Shown here: in pieces, positions 41,635-53,211 of the stretch | How positions within the stretch are numbered: position 1 is the stretch's first letter | How the letters are laid out: each line of letters opens with the position of its first letter | Assembly (NCBI GenBank): GCA_009733575.1 | Contig: ML769471.1 | Location: 158,840 to 222,839, forward strand | From: Gymnopus androsaceus JB14 | Taxonomy: Eukaryota; Basidiomycota; Agaricomycetes; Agaricales; Omphalotaceae | Length of the DNA: 64,000 nt | Reading direction: 5' to 3' | Notes under the pieces: generated by a model | Told to the model about the DNA's origin: nothing | Databases searched by the model: none | What the model saw: the letters and a program-made list of their open reading frames with translations, nothing else | Position numbers and translations under genes: made by a program

Positions 41635-43420
41635 CAATTTTTTCAGGATTTGTAAGTGCCTACCTTTTCGCTTGACATTCTGTTAAATAAATGATGCTAC
41701 GGCTGCATTTTAGCAGGAGCAAGATCATGACAAGTTGAAGCAGCAATCTAGACTCCGCTGTCTTCGTGCCTTCTGATTTCGAGGTGAACTTATCTTTTTT
41801 CTCCAAATAGAGCCTCCTTCCGACCTCCTTTTCAAGCAGTTCCGGACACACTGTGGCACCAATCCAAGTAAATATTGGGATCAAGGTGCTGCAAACCTAG
41901 TTCATTGGGCGCTGCTACAATATACCTCCAATGAGGTCCTTGGCGTCGCCATTTAGTCTTGGAAGGCCTCAAAAAGCTGGATGTCTTCCTGCGCGCGTGA
42001 TGCAGGAAGCGCAGATAACCGCGACGGTACCGCCGGTAGCCTCTTTGAGTCAACTTTAAGTAGCCGAATAAGTGTATGCGGGTCAGCGAAACGAATCAGA
42101 ACTAGAGTCCAGGCATCGTGTGTATTCAGTTCAGTTCAATTCGATTCTCTCCGAGTTAGAATCGGACGCACCACTCGGAGTTCAGAGAATCAGAATGAAC
42201 CCCAAGCTCTGAAAAGCCTTGAACAAGCAAGTTCGCCTTTTCTCCGCCCCAAAATTTTCAGGATTTGCAAGTGCCTTCAATTCCGTTTGAGGTTCTGTTT
42301 GGATTTTGTTGCCGTTAAATCTTAGCAGGGGCAAGATACATAACAAGACGAGCAGCAATCTAGATAATCCTTTTTTGAGGTGAACACGAACAACTTTCTT
42401 TCCCAATAAAGCCTCCTTCCCATCTCTTTTTCCCTGCAGTTCCGAAAACACTATAGCACCCAATCCAATTATATATTGCGGTCAAAGGGTTGCAAGCCCA
42501 GTTTCTTTGGGCGCTGCAACTATAATATACCTCCAAATGAGGTCTTTGGCGTCGCCGTTTAGTCTTCAAAGAGTTGGTGCCCGTGCAATGCAGGAAGCGC
42601 AAATAAGCGCGACGATACCGCCGGCTTCCCGCCGGTAGTCTCTCTGGTAGCCGACTCTGAGTATGCGGTCCAGCGAAATGAATCAGAACTAGTTTCAGGC
42701 ATTGTACAGTTCCATTCAATTCTCTACGAGTCCAAGCCACTCTCGTCAGAGTCTGACACACCATTCAGAGTTCAGAGAATCAGAATCAATTTCAAATCTG
42801 AAGAGCCTTGAACGAGCAAGTTCACCTTTTCTCCGCCGCAAATTTTTCAGGATTTGAAAGTGCCCTTTCCATTTGAGGTTCTGTTTGAATTTCGTTGCGG
42901 CTAAATTTTAGCAAGAGCAAGATACATAGCAATCTAGATAAACCTTTGTTGAGGTGAACACGAACACAACAACTTGAGTCTTTCCAAATGATACATAGAG
43001 CCTCCTTCCCACCGCCTTCTTCTTTCCTGTACAGTTCCGGACACAGTAGGCACCCAATCCAAGTATTGCGATCAAGGCGTAGCAAACCTAGTTTGTTTTG
43101 GATGTTGCAACTACTTACAATATACCTCCAAATGAGGTTTAGTATTGGAAGGCCTCAAAAAGCTTGATGTTTTCTTGCCCGTTATATGCACAAAAAAGCA
43201 CGGATGAGCGGTACCGGTAGCCTCCCTAGGCTGCTGATATACACCAACGATCTACTTACGAGATGTACATCCTCGCCGGCGGCAGGAACCCCTGCAGATG
43301 ATCCTCAATTAAACGGACTTGATACGGTACTTCGTACCGAAGAAGCGAAGGATGTGGAACACGGAACACTCGAAGTCACTCAGGATGAACTCGTGAGCTA
43401 TATCCAAACCGAGGCGTGTA
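41635..43420. repeat. Three diverged ~590-base sub-repeats in unit 2
   Basis: The same markers occur at about 41635, 42249 and 42839. Each sub-repeat resembles its partner in unit 1 (first with first, and so on) more than its neighbours, so the threefold repeat is older than the 2.75-kb duplication. Confidence 0.85.
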
Positions 43421-44286
43421 ACTTTGCGAAGGTCATAGGTTGCTTTCCTTCGCATTCTTCACGTTCTCATTATATATCCAAAGGTGATCACGGAAATAAT
43501 CTTTGGTAGACAGATTCATCGAGGCTCAGACTGTAATTAGAGCTACTAAGTTTCACACCCACCGCTCGACTATGAACGTCTGTTACGATCTTTCTGGTAG
43601 TTTCCGGCATGACCCGTTCGCCTCTGCTCTATTGATCACGGTTTCGAGAGATTAGGTATGGTTAAACACCTCCGCGGATAAAGCGAAACAGTTAGGTTCC
43701 AAGTCTGAGTATAGCTGTGAACATATACATCCTGGTCCGTATCATCTTTCTGGACTACCATGTGTTCCAGGCTGGCGGAAGCTAATCTATTTGTCAAAGC
43801 TCTAGAGCCATCATAGCTCAATGAATGGTGAGTATGGAATGGACGGGATTCTTGGTAAGTCGAACATGTTGAATCGGTCGAAGACTCGAAGGTGCTTGCA
43901 TTTTTGGTTTCTCTTGGCATCCCATATCGACTGACCATCCTGAATCCCACAAGTTAATTTTGTGACAAGTATCACCAGTAGTAAGAATACTGCCACCGAC
44001 AAGAGTCTTGGAAAAACGTGTTGAAGTCTTCGAAGAACATAGTCGAAACTTGATCGATGGAATGTTTAGTGAACGACTTTGCTAAGCTCGAACAAAATCA
44101 CGTGTTGGCCAATGACCACAGAGAATACCAGCAGCACTAGTGCCGGTAACTGAAGATACGTAAATACGGGTGAGAGTGGACAAAACGACAAAGAATGAGG
44201 ATGTTCGATGACCCAAAGTGGGCGTTAAGCGCCCTATCATGAATCTGGGAATATCATGAACAACCGGCGAGATTCTCCCCGAAGTA

Positions 44287-44741
44287 TCTCAAGTTAGACC
44301 AACCACCCAAACCTTAGAGGCACCACGAGAAGCCACGAAAACTTCGGACGAATGATTCCGCTCGTGAGCCCTTGAGGCTTCCGATATCTCAAATTTCTTT
44401 CACATCCGCATCTGCTTTCCTGCTTCATTGATCCCCCTTTGCAACGAATATCGAATATACAGAGATAGTAAAGTAGTATCCCCGAATGCCTCAGATTCGT
44501 CCAAGTTTATTTTTTTGGACAAAGATGACTTAAAGTGGAAGGACAATTCGGGCGTGTATGTATTCTATTTTGAGCAGGAGCGACCAAGACGCATCGACAA
44601 AACGAGCCGAATCTCCGTGATATGTGGACTTTATACAGTTCGTAAGCTTTCACATATTATTTAAATAAAACCGCCAAAGCCTCATCATTCACTCTTGCCC
44701 CATTCCTTCACTTGACCATATCCCTGAGCTTAGACGAACTC
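44287..44741. other. Intergenic, upstream of the Zn2Cys6 factor
   Basis: 455 bases after the repeat array. It should hold the promoter of the regulator. A short open frame at 44428-44664 has no recognisable product. No other structure is seen. Confidence 0.45.
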
Positions 44742-47633
44742 ATGAAGTCTGAACACGGCCCTGCAGAAGTCTCTTCCTCAAGACATCGGCCATTATCACC
44801 TTCTGCATCCGAGCGGCTAGAGAAATCGACCATTTTTCGATTCCAACATAGAGAAGACAGTGATAGTGGAGAAGAAGCAGCGCAGGCTGAGGGTAGTCGT
44901 GCTAGGTCATCATCCACTGCTAGATCGTGCGTACATATCGTGAGCTCTTATGATTCTCACTAAAACCCGCCTTAGCTCTGGCGCATGTGTACACTGCAAA
45001 TCACTCAAAGTCTGTATAACCGCTGGCTTCTGGTCTTGGTTGTGTGCGCTGATCCCTCCCAGGTCAGATGCGAGTTCGATCCGGGTGAAAGAGCGTGTCG
45101 GCGTTGTCTTACGGCACATATACCTTGTCAGTCGCGCTCGAGGAAGAAACGCAAAGTAGCTCCGTGAGTTCTATTATATATATTAGAGGGCATTATCCAA
45201 CTCTGATAATCTTCGATTTCAGAACACATGAAGATTTACAACAGAAGGCGCGCTCCCAGGACTACCAGATACAGGCTCTATTACTGCAGTTTGAACAAAT
45301 GAGGGCCGAGAAGCAAATTCAAAGAATAATCACTCAGCATACTTACTCGAAAGACCGAATGGATACACAACGTATGTTTTCCAGCGCGATGATTTCTTCT
45401 GGAGCTGACCTGATTTCCAGATTTGATTAAAGCGCAGTCCAAACGGGACGCAGAATCTCCTGAGCTTGCAGCCGTGAATTACTTTTCTCCAGGTTAGAGA
45501 ATCATCTTCTCAAATAAGTACCTAGTATTAAACGAACTGCAGACCGCTCATTATCAATGTTGTCTCCCCCTGATATTGTCAAACATTGCTGTCTATATCC
45601 AAGAGATATAACGGAATTATTCACAATGTATGTCTGAATCCAATCTTCGCTGGGAAGACCGGTCTCATTTCCATATTCTCTCAAGATTCTTCCACAAAAT
45701 CGACGTAAGTTTGGCCTTCAGTTTATGTACTTTCTCATTTGACATCCGTCTAGCCGTTTTTTTCGATTCTTGATCCCGAGTTACACACTCCACAGAGGCT
45801 CATTTGGACATGCCCTTTCCTCTTTACTGTTAGTGAGTGCAGAAAATTGTTCCGTAGTTGTCATGTATTCACAATCTCGTCTAGTCTGTGCGACAGCGTC
45901 ACGGTATTGCACTTCCAAACCGGGTTTATATTCCCTCGCCAAAGACTTCGCTCAAGAAGCGGCTGGAAAGGCCCTGGTGGACCCGTCAAAGAAGATAGAC
46001 ATATGTCAAGCGTACTTGCTACTTGGTGTATATCCATCACCAAAGAAAAAATGGGCGGAAGATAGAAGTTGGTTATTCCAGGGTGTCGCAATTAGGTGAG
46101 ATAATTAAAGACAATACGGCATTCTTATGCTGATTTTTTTGCAGAATGGCTCTGGAGCTAGAACTGAACCTGCCTCCTCCGCCTGATTGCGAAGAACGGG
46201 AGGCTTTGAACAGGACACGTACCTGGTTGAATTGTTATTGCGTCGATGGATCGCATGCGATCCAGTTTGGCAAAATACCAATGCTTCGTCTCGATGACTA
46301 CATGGCCCGTATTTCGAAAGACTGGTATCGATCCTCTTCCATGAATACGGCGTATGATGTCCATCTTTGTGCATACGTTCAGATCATCCTTATGATGTCC
46401 AAGTGGAGATCAGTTAATGTTGTACAAGAACAAGAGTTTTCACAAAATGTGAGTGGTTATCCTCTCTTCTTCGGTCCATAAAACTTAAACCGTAGTGCTA
46501 GCGTTTTGATGTGGTAGCATTCGCCATTGAAACTGAGGAAAAACTGTCGAAGGAGTTGTTACTCTGGCTAGATCGTTATGAAGAGGAATTTACCTATAAT
46601 CGTAAGCATATTACGCTAGACTAAAAGAGTATTCAAGTTGAATTTTTGCAGCCTTCATGGTCTGCTACTACCGTGGCAACACTACAGAAATGTACGTTTT
46701 AAAAAATCTTTCTGTGGTCAACTGTTGAAGACAAGCACCTCACAGGATAACTGCATATCTTAGACTTGTTATCTTGGCTACTGGTTTTCAGTGTGCCTTC
46801 AAATCTGGTATTTCTCGCGAGTCAGGAATCTTGAAAAGATCAATAGATGCTGCAAGAACAGTAATTCAGATTATGGTGGACAGGCTGGCGCCAACTGGAA
46901 ATCTCAGATACGCGATGGAAGCGAACTTCCTCTATGTCTCATTCTCTGCCGCCTATCTTCTAAATGCAAGTACAGTAGTTTCACTGGTATTTTTTCTGGT
47001 CTAACTTTTATGTGTGCAGCTTCTGCGTCCTAAACTTTTACCGCTTATTGACGAGAATACCCAAGAAGAGATTATTGTCACCGTGAAGCGTCTGATTGAC
47101 GTTTTAGGATCCAAGGACGTTGCCCTGGATGGCCGACATACACCTGCGCTTTATTCTCGGTTTCTCATCAATCTCCTGAGAAAATACAATAAACGCTGCA
47201 AACCAGGCTCTGGTACGGTTCCGGATAGTGTAGAATTCTATCCACAATATAGTGGTGAGCGGCAGGAATCCCCACCGGGCTGGCCAGACATACAGCAATC
47301 TAGAGGTTCCTTGCCAACTATCGACATTCAGGCCCCAGCTGGCTACGAGCCTGGAATTGTCTACCAGGAAGCAGGGGATGCAGATATGGACTTCAGTCTT
47401 GGCCACTTCGGTAAATAAGTCCAATTGCATTATTTGTCCAGATCTGATGAAGTTAACTTGTTCAACCATCAGTGCGGACTGTATCTGAAATCCCTGTCAA
47501 CAGTGGAAGCTTTGGTATAGATTCATGGGGTGAACAGTGGCCAGGTGCCGCTACAAGTGATGGATGGTCATCACCGCAGCACCTTGCACACAATTGGGGC
47601 TGGGGCCTTGCTGTTACACCACAAATCCGATGA
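44742..47633 (+). CDS. Zn2Cys6 fungal transcription factor
   Basis: Binuclear zinc-cluster DNA-binding regulator. The ATG at 44742 (MKSEHGPAEVSSSRHR) is preferred to the earlier TTG. The zinc cluster lies at residues 66-95, with Cys 66, 69, 76, 85, 88 and 95 in C-x2-C-x6-C-x8-C-x2-C-x6-C spacing, followed by the basic SRSRKKRK. One intron splits the cluster after SLK. A short coiled-coil-like stretch follows, then the fungal-specific middle homology region: FFHKIDPFFSILDPELHTPQ, YLLLGVYPSPKKKWAEDRSW and RMALELELNLPPP. The intron at about 45628-45695 uses a CTCAAG acceptor. This layout resembles PriB-like regulators of agaricomycetes. Its target genes are unknown. Confidence 0.9.
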
Positions 47634-47855
47634 ATGGGTTGACTAAGATATTATTTATCTTAATTTTTGTCTGTTGATTGACCTCAGTGAGAGGTAAATG
47701 TATAATTAAATTTATAATTATTACTCAAGCCTCAAGGAGACTCCAAGGTTGATGCAGTCGTGCACTCCTGTCCGAGATTTATACTCGCAGGCCCAGAAGT
47801 TGGAATTCGTAATTATGGACGTACAAGATGAAGTACAAGATCACATTTATCACAT

Positions 47856-50800
47856 TTATCGCCGATTTCGACTCCCTCCGACGTCCGGACCACTAGTAGC
47901 ACTCCTTCGTATTTCCTCCTCATCAAGTCCGGCCTCAGACAGCATTCTCTCCACCTCTTCGAGAATCGGCTTATACTCAGCTGTAAGTATGTGAATGAGA
48001 CATACAAGGGGAAAAATCATTTAGATGCTCACTGTAACGCTCCTGAGCTATAGAGAATCCATCTCTCCGCAATTGCTTTCCGCGGGCCTCAGTAACGCCC
48101 GCACTGAGAGCCTTTTGGGACCAGTATTCACCTAAAATAACCAATAGGCAGCGAAGTCGGGAAACAAAAGAATTAACGTACGAGAACGGGAGTAGAACAT
48201 AGCCAAAGTCTCTCCAGGAAGCGGAGTGCTAAGGATATCTTCTGGGGACCTTGAAGCGTCTTTTGCTACGCCCATGAACGCGGTGGCCTGCGAACGGAGA
48301 TTGACCTTTGTGTACAGAGTCAGCAAGACAACAAGAGCACGGATTTTGGAATCATTACCTCTGCAACCGACGGCTCATCCTCATCCTCATCTTGTTCGAT
48401 GACAGTTTCCGACACGAAATCGCTAGTAGTATCGTCGGACTTGGCATATATATCGACCACGCTCCCGACCACTGTCTCCGTATCCGACTCCCCGTCCCCG
48501 TCCTCGTCCTCGTCGTCGAAGTCGGAGTCATCTTCGTCATCCTCCTCATCACTCTCATCATCACCTTCTGTGATAACAATTCCACTCTCTTTTAAGCAAA
48601 CATATCGTTCCATTTTGTCCAGATGGATGTAGTAAAAGTCATCTAGAGTGTATTCACGCGAGCCGCGCTCAAATATCCCGCCGTAACTGATATTAAAAAA
48701 ATAAGTGAGTAAAAAAAATCGCGTGTAAACGGCTTACATGTAAAGTGTATTGCGTAGAACAGCAAGCATTGCGTTGTATCGAGGAAGTGGTGTCGTCAGT
48801 GTAGGGTCCTCCGGATCGATATCATCTCCAATGATTCGTTTGGTTGTAACAGTAGAAGGAGCCCTTGGCGTTGCTTTGAAAGACGTGTCCTAGATAGCGC
48901 TGTAAGTCTGGAAAAATCCAATTAAATCATAAGGCTCACATCGTCATCTTCGTCAGTCTTGACGATGTTCTTCTTCGCCCCACCGCCAGCTTTCTTTTTC
49001 GGCTTCCTCAATGCCATGGACACCCATCGGCCTTTTCCGGGCCATTGATAGCCATTTCTACGAGCACGTTGGGCATTGGAAAGCTAGGAGCCACGGGGAT
49101 ACGCACAGATCATTCCAAAATACACTTTCCAGCGTTTCCTCGTCCGTATCTTCGTCCGTGACTCCGCCAAACATGATTCCTGTCTCCTTTGATGCCCATG
49201 CAGTCATAGTACAGCCAGAGCGCAAAGCGGGAGCATATGCTGTCGAAGGACGTTTTCGGCGTTCCCACTTAACGGTGAGTGGGTCTACAGTCTTGCTCTT
49301 GCTGCTGCTGCTACTGCTTGAACCCTCGACAACGGCGTTTGCGTCCGGAAGGGTCATTTTGAGGAACCAGGTGTCTTCGAGCATGATGCCGATGGACGCT
49401 TGCCTTTGGCATATTCTTTGCAGTAACCACCTAAACAATTGAGAGTTGTTCAACTGAGACCTAATATCAGCAACCTACCATGGAGGATAATTCCATCGGG
49501 GGTTGATAGAAAGGAGAATCCACTACGAGGGCTACAGCAGGAATTATTGATCGAATTTATTCGATTCTGGCTAGACACTCACGAAGGGCGTATCTCATTA
49601 GGTTTGAACTCTATAAGTCGCCATGTATACTCTTGAGTGTTGAAAACCCAAAGATCGTTGAGATATCGCGCTAGAAATGATTAGTTCAATTCAAACATTA
49701 CAGCGCAATATAGAGGCTTACTTGTAATCCCCGGGTCGAAGAACCCACCGAACAGCACTATGTAGTGCTTCCAAACGGCCATCCTTGATAGAAATTGAGC
49801 GCTAATTGATCACAGTAAAGCCGTTCGAGCATAGCGCACCGGTGACCAGAGCGTGCAGTTGGTTTGATTTTTGTTTCGATGCGATCCCAGGAATGAGTAC
49901 CAATGTCGAACACCCAGAAGTCTCGATAATGGTAAAAGGTTGTCTGATTTTGACTCGAAAATTCACCGCCTAATCAGAAATACATTAACCAGTAATGTAT
50001 ATAAGATTACAGTAGAGACGCACCAAATAAGAATAACTTTCCTCCTCCGGATGCTGTTGCTACAACAGCATGAGCGGAACGAGGACCTGGACAGGTGGGA
50101 GATACGAATTTCCTCCATTCATCTTTTTCAGGTGAATATCGGCTGGAGAAAGCGATTGATAAGGGAAAAACTTCAAGTATCGAATATTATGGCCTACAAA
50201 GTGTCGTTGTACTGGAGAAACAGATTGATAAGGAAAAACTTCAAGTATCAAATATTATGGCCTACAAAATACTAAACATGTATTCAACATACTGCGCCAT
50301 TCTGAGAGTATGTACAAACATACCGCTTTTCCATCTTCACTGAAAAACTCCCCTAACAGCTTGTAAACAAACACACTGGATGCAATCACCAAGGCCTAGA
50401 GGATTTCATGGCATTTTGCTCGGACCTAAGCCTTTTTGAATCTTTTTGGCTGATAATTTTGTAAGGCCGAGCAAAACGCCTTGAAAGCCAGTTGGCCCTG
50501 GTGAATGCCCCCTGCGACAAAGTACCGACGATGAAGTTGATGTAGATGTACCTCCAATGAACCAGATGAAGTTTCCACTTGGGCAAGCTGTGAGGGTGGC
50601 ATTTGCTCTACGACTCGGTACTCCGTCAGCTACTTCCTCAGTAACTAGATGTAAAGCTTCATGTTCTTTCCGCATCTACTGATTATTTGATATCAATCTA
50701 ACAAGCTGGTACAAAGTTAAACTGGGCGAATCACTTGTTCCAGAATGCTCTCGAGGTCCTCGTTGTCAGCATCTTTGCTTTTATTTTTCTTGGTTTCTTT

Positions 50801-50884
50801 TCGTTCGGTTTTCTGGGTTGCTTTGGCTTTCTTTGCAGCCTTCGCCGTAGCTTTGTTTGAGCTTGATGCTTTCTTTTTCGCCAT
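47856..50884 (-). CDS. KLHDC4: Kelch-repeat protein, KLHDC4/Kel3 type
   Basis: Six-bladed kelch propeller protein of unknown molecular role. It starts with a Lys-rich leader (MAKKKASSSNKATAKAAKKA) and EDLESILEQ. It continues SRRANATLTACPSGNFIWFI, GGEFFSEDGKA, RYSPEKDEWRKF, then SGIMLEDTWFLKM and KETGIMFGGVTDEDTDEETL, and WPGKGRWVSMALRK. An acidic Asp/Glu stretch (48.4-48.6 kb) and a helical C terminus follow (EYKPILEEVERMLSEAGLDE). The exons between EDGKA and RYSP are only 6 and 14 bases and are flanked by near-identical introns. One G appears to be missing at about 49389-49390. The intron near 49069-49116 is best read with donor GTGCGT. Confidence 0.88.
50143..50265 (-). repeat. Two adjacent near-identical introns
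   Basis: Introns at 50143-50197 (55 bases) and 50212-50265 (54 bases) share donor GTAGGCCATAATATT, middle GATACTTGAAGTTTTTCC and acceptor TTTCTCCAG. They differ at three bases and one gap. They are separated by a 14-base exon (50198-50211). A 6-base exon (50266-50271) and a third, unrelated intron (50272-50323) come before them in the direction of transcription. Splicing all three keeps the kelch frame as EDGKA-YF-YNDTF-RYSPEKDEW, which matches the family. Confidence 0.88.
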
Positions 50885-51356
50885 TACGAAGAACCATTCA
50901 TTGAAAAATGAGGATGAAAATGCTACAGTTGGATGAGATTGATAGATAACAAAAGATTAGGCGCTCAACGGCATTCGGGCGATTAGACGCTCGTTTTTCG
51001 CCGACAGGTTGCCAGTGGAAGCTGTTGGAAGAGTGTCCACTGTCCCGCTCTGTGAGCCTCTTACAGCTTATAGCTTACTGGCAGGTCACTCGGGTTTTCA
51101 GGTTTTCAAGTTGCCCCATATCGCGTGAAGAATTGGCGTCCTTGATGCGTAACGAAGGCAATTTATAATGTTCACGCAATCCAAGTTGCTATATCCATAA
51201 TACAACCTTATTTCTACAATTCCAGGAGTTTTTACTTTCGTACTTCAGTCAAGACAAATTTCCTGGTAGAGAGCGAATATTATTACAGGCCTTTCGTTAA
51301 CATTTTCCCAGACACAGAGATAATTGCAAGTTTTATCACAGACCTAAGTACTTTCT
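50885..51356. other. Intergenic between KLHDC4 and TYR1
   Basis: 472 bases upstream of KLHDC4 and downstream of the prephenate dehydrogenase gene, both on the minus strand. No gene, repeat or recognised site is seen. Confidence 0.5.
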
Positions 51357-53099
51357 TTATCTGGCGTTCATCTCACTTGCCATCACCGCTTTGATCATTT
51401 CGCTCCCTAGTACACCAGCCTCAGCAAACCGAGGCTCAAAGAATATGCGTGTTTCGTCAAATCTCTTCCTGTAAACTTCAAAACTCCCAAATTTTACGCA
51501 CTGACTCCAGCCTCTGGCGGCCACCACAAATTCGAGATCATTCGCCCGGTGCCAAGTTTCGTATACAGCTGAATGGATTGTCAAATCCATTAGAGAGGGA
51601 TTCCGGAAGAGATGTTCCGCGACACCCAAAAAGAGTCGGAACAGTGGCGTAGCTGCGAGATCCAAATGATGAAAAGGGTTTATACTGAGATGTGCCCAAC
51701 AGTCAACCATGGCCAGCAACGACAGATGAGAGTTCGCTTTCCGGTCCATAGACTCGGAGGTCGTATTTGACGTTCCGATCCCGAGGGAGAACTTGTCCAG
51801 TATGTCTTCTGATAGAAGGATGGGCTTCCTATTCCTCGCCTTGGCCGGATCACCAAATACTACCCCTTGAGCCCATTCAATTCTCTGCCTGAGTCTCAGC
51901 TCTCTTTCGGAGTCAGCTTTGGGTAACTGGTCACTTTTCTCGCCTCCTCCAGCCTCCACCATCATCTTGTAAAGATCTGTAGCACTCTGTGCAAACTGAT
52001 CGATTTGTTCTCGCGCCTTTGGATTCAGTATGGCAAGACCTGCATATACGTGCCACGCATTACTGTATATGCGGAGCGTAAGATTAACCTTTACGGTCTC
52101 GATTCCTATAACATCATCAGTGATGGTTTTAGTCTCTATCTACGAGAGAATACATACCCCCGACATAGCGTCCTTGCTCCCAAGGATAAAAACCGTCTGA
52201 TGCCCAGGCAGTCCCCATACTGGCAAGATGTGATTGAGCAAATAGTTAAGTCAGTTAAGGAAATATGCACCTCAAGAAGGCGGCGTGTGTAACAGCTTGA
52301 GTATTCGCTGTAACTTCATCATGTTCATCGTACGTCAAATACACGAAACGGGATCCAAAAGAACGAAGAAGGTTCTCTACCAAACAAACGGCATGGTCAG
52401 AGCCTCGGTGATTGATGATAATCTGGACAGAGATTTGCATGTGAGGCTGGAGAAAGACATAAGAACACAGAGACCGACCAAAGGCTGGCCTACGGGTGAT
52501 ACGGTGGGCCCATGCAAGGAATGAATTGAGACAATCTGGGCATCATCAGGAAGCGATTTTTCAAAAGCTTCCTTTTCCGGTGCTTTGACAGAAGTCTGGC
52601 CTGCAACGATCGCACCCATTTTCGTTGCTGAAGTGACAAAATCATCAGCCTCGTATAGATCCATAGCGAACATAAATCTGCCTACACGGCCCATATTCTT
52701 CAACAACGCGTCCTATAAACTCTGCTTCTACAGAATACATCATGAAATCGGATGAACGCGCAACAAGATGGCCGTTCTTCAATACTTGCACGCTGGGTAT
52801 ATCTATGTATCGATGTATCTTGAGATCTAGTGGTCTTAAATGAAAGTCCCGAGTCTTACTTGATGAACAATATTCTCGCGTCGTTTCAAAGTTTTCTGGA
52901 CGGTCAGCTACATGGATTCTGTGAGATTTTTCAAAATCAGCCAACGGCAAGTGCATCTTGAAGGATCATGGATGTACTTTTTCCAACCAGCCTTTGCAAA
53001 GAGTTTAGCGTACATCTTTCCCATAGCTCCCATCCCAATGATACCAATAGCTGGCTGGCTCTCTATTGGGTCGCTGGAACTAACGGTCGAGGAGAACAT
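51357..53099 (-). CDS. TYR1: Prephenate dehydrogenase
   Basis: NAD(P)-dependent enzyme of tyrosine synthesis, which converts prephenate to 4-hydroxyphenylpyruvate. The start MFSSTVSSSDPIESQPAIGI at 53099 is followed at once by the nucleotide-binding motif GIIGMGAMG. Conserved segments are TKMGAIVAGQTSVKAPE, IVSIHSLHGPTVSPVGQPL and YDEHDEVTANTQAVTHAAFL, then the helical C-terminal part ending VMASEMNAR. Eight or so introns are inferred, and no frame break is needed. An upstream in-frame ATG would add about 26 residues of no clear value. Confidence 0.88.
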
Positions 53100-53211
53100 G
53101 GCGGAGCGAAGGTAAGAGCGGATCGGAACTGAATAATGTGATCCGGACGGAATACATACTACATATTTGAGCTCCAAAATGTACGAGCTCCAAAATGTAC
53201 TACTGTAGTTA

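Larger units (their letters stand above)
38790..44286. repeat. Nested tandem repeat: two units of about 2.75 kb
   Basis: Unit 1 (about 38790-41525) and unit 2 (about 41526-44286) are direct copies: marker strings recur 2736-2763 bases apart over their whole length. Both begin with GTCAGTCA...CATG.TTGACCA or a close variant, and end with CGA(A/G)AT(C/T)(C/T)TCCCCGAAGTA. Inside each unit the first 1.7 kb is itself three diverged copies of about 590 bases, and the last 1 kb is a separate tail. Open frames inside are short, disagree between copies and show no domain. I see no terminal repeats, transposase or reverse transcriptase. It is probably non-coding, or the remains of an element of unknown kind. 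Confidence 0.85.

Noticed and set aside
45095..45430. Plus-strand frame that overlaps the zinc cluster
   Set aside because: It reads through the intron and lacks the Cys pattern. The spliced frame gives a perfect Zn2Cys6 cluster.
45600..45700. A frame break in the Zn2Cys6 gene after ELFT
   Set aside because: An intron with donor GTATGT and acceptor CTCAAG restores FFHKIDPFFSILDPELHTPQ, so no indel is needed.
48399..48632. Serine-rich plus-strand open frame
   Set aside because: It is the complement of the Asp/Glu-rich segment of the kelch gene. The acidic codons read as Ser/Pro codons on the other strand.
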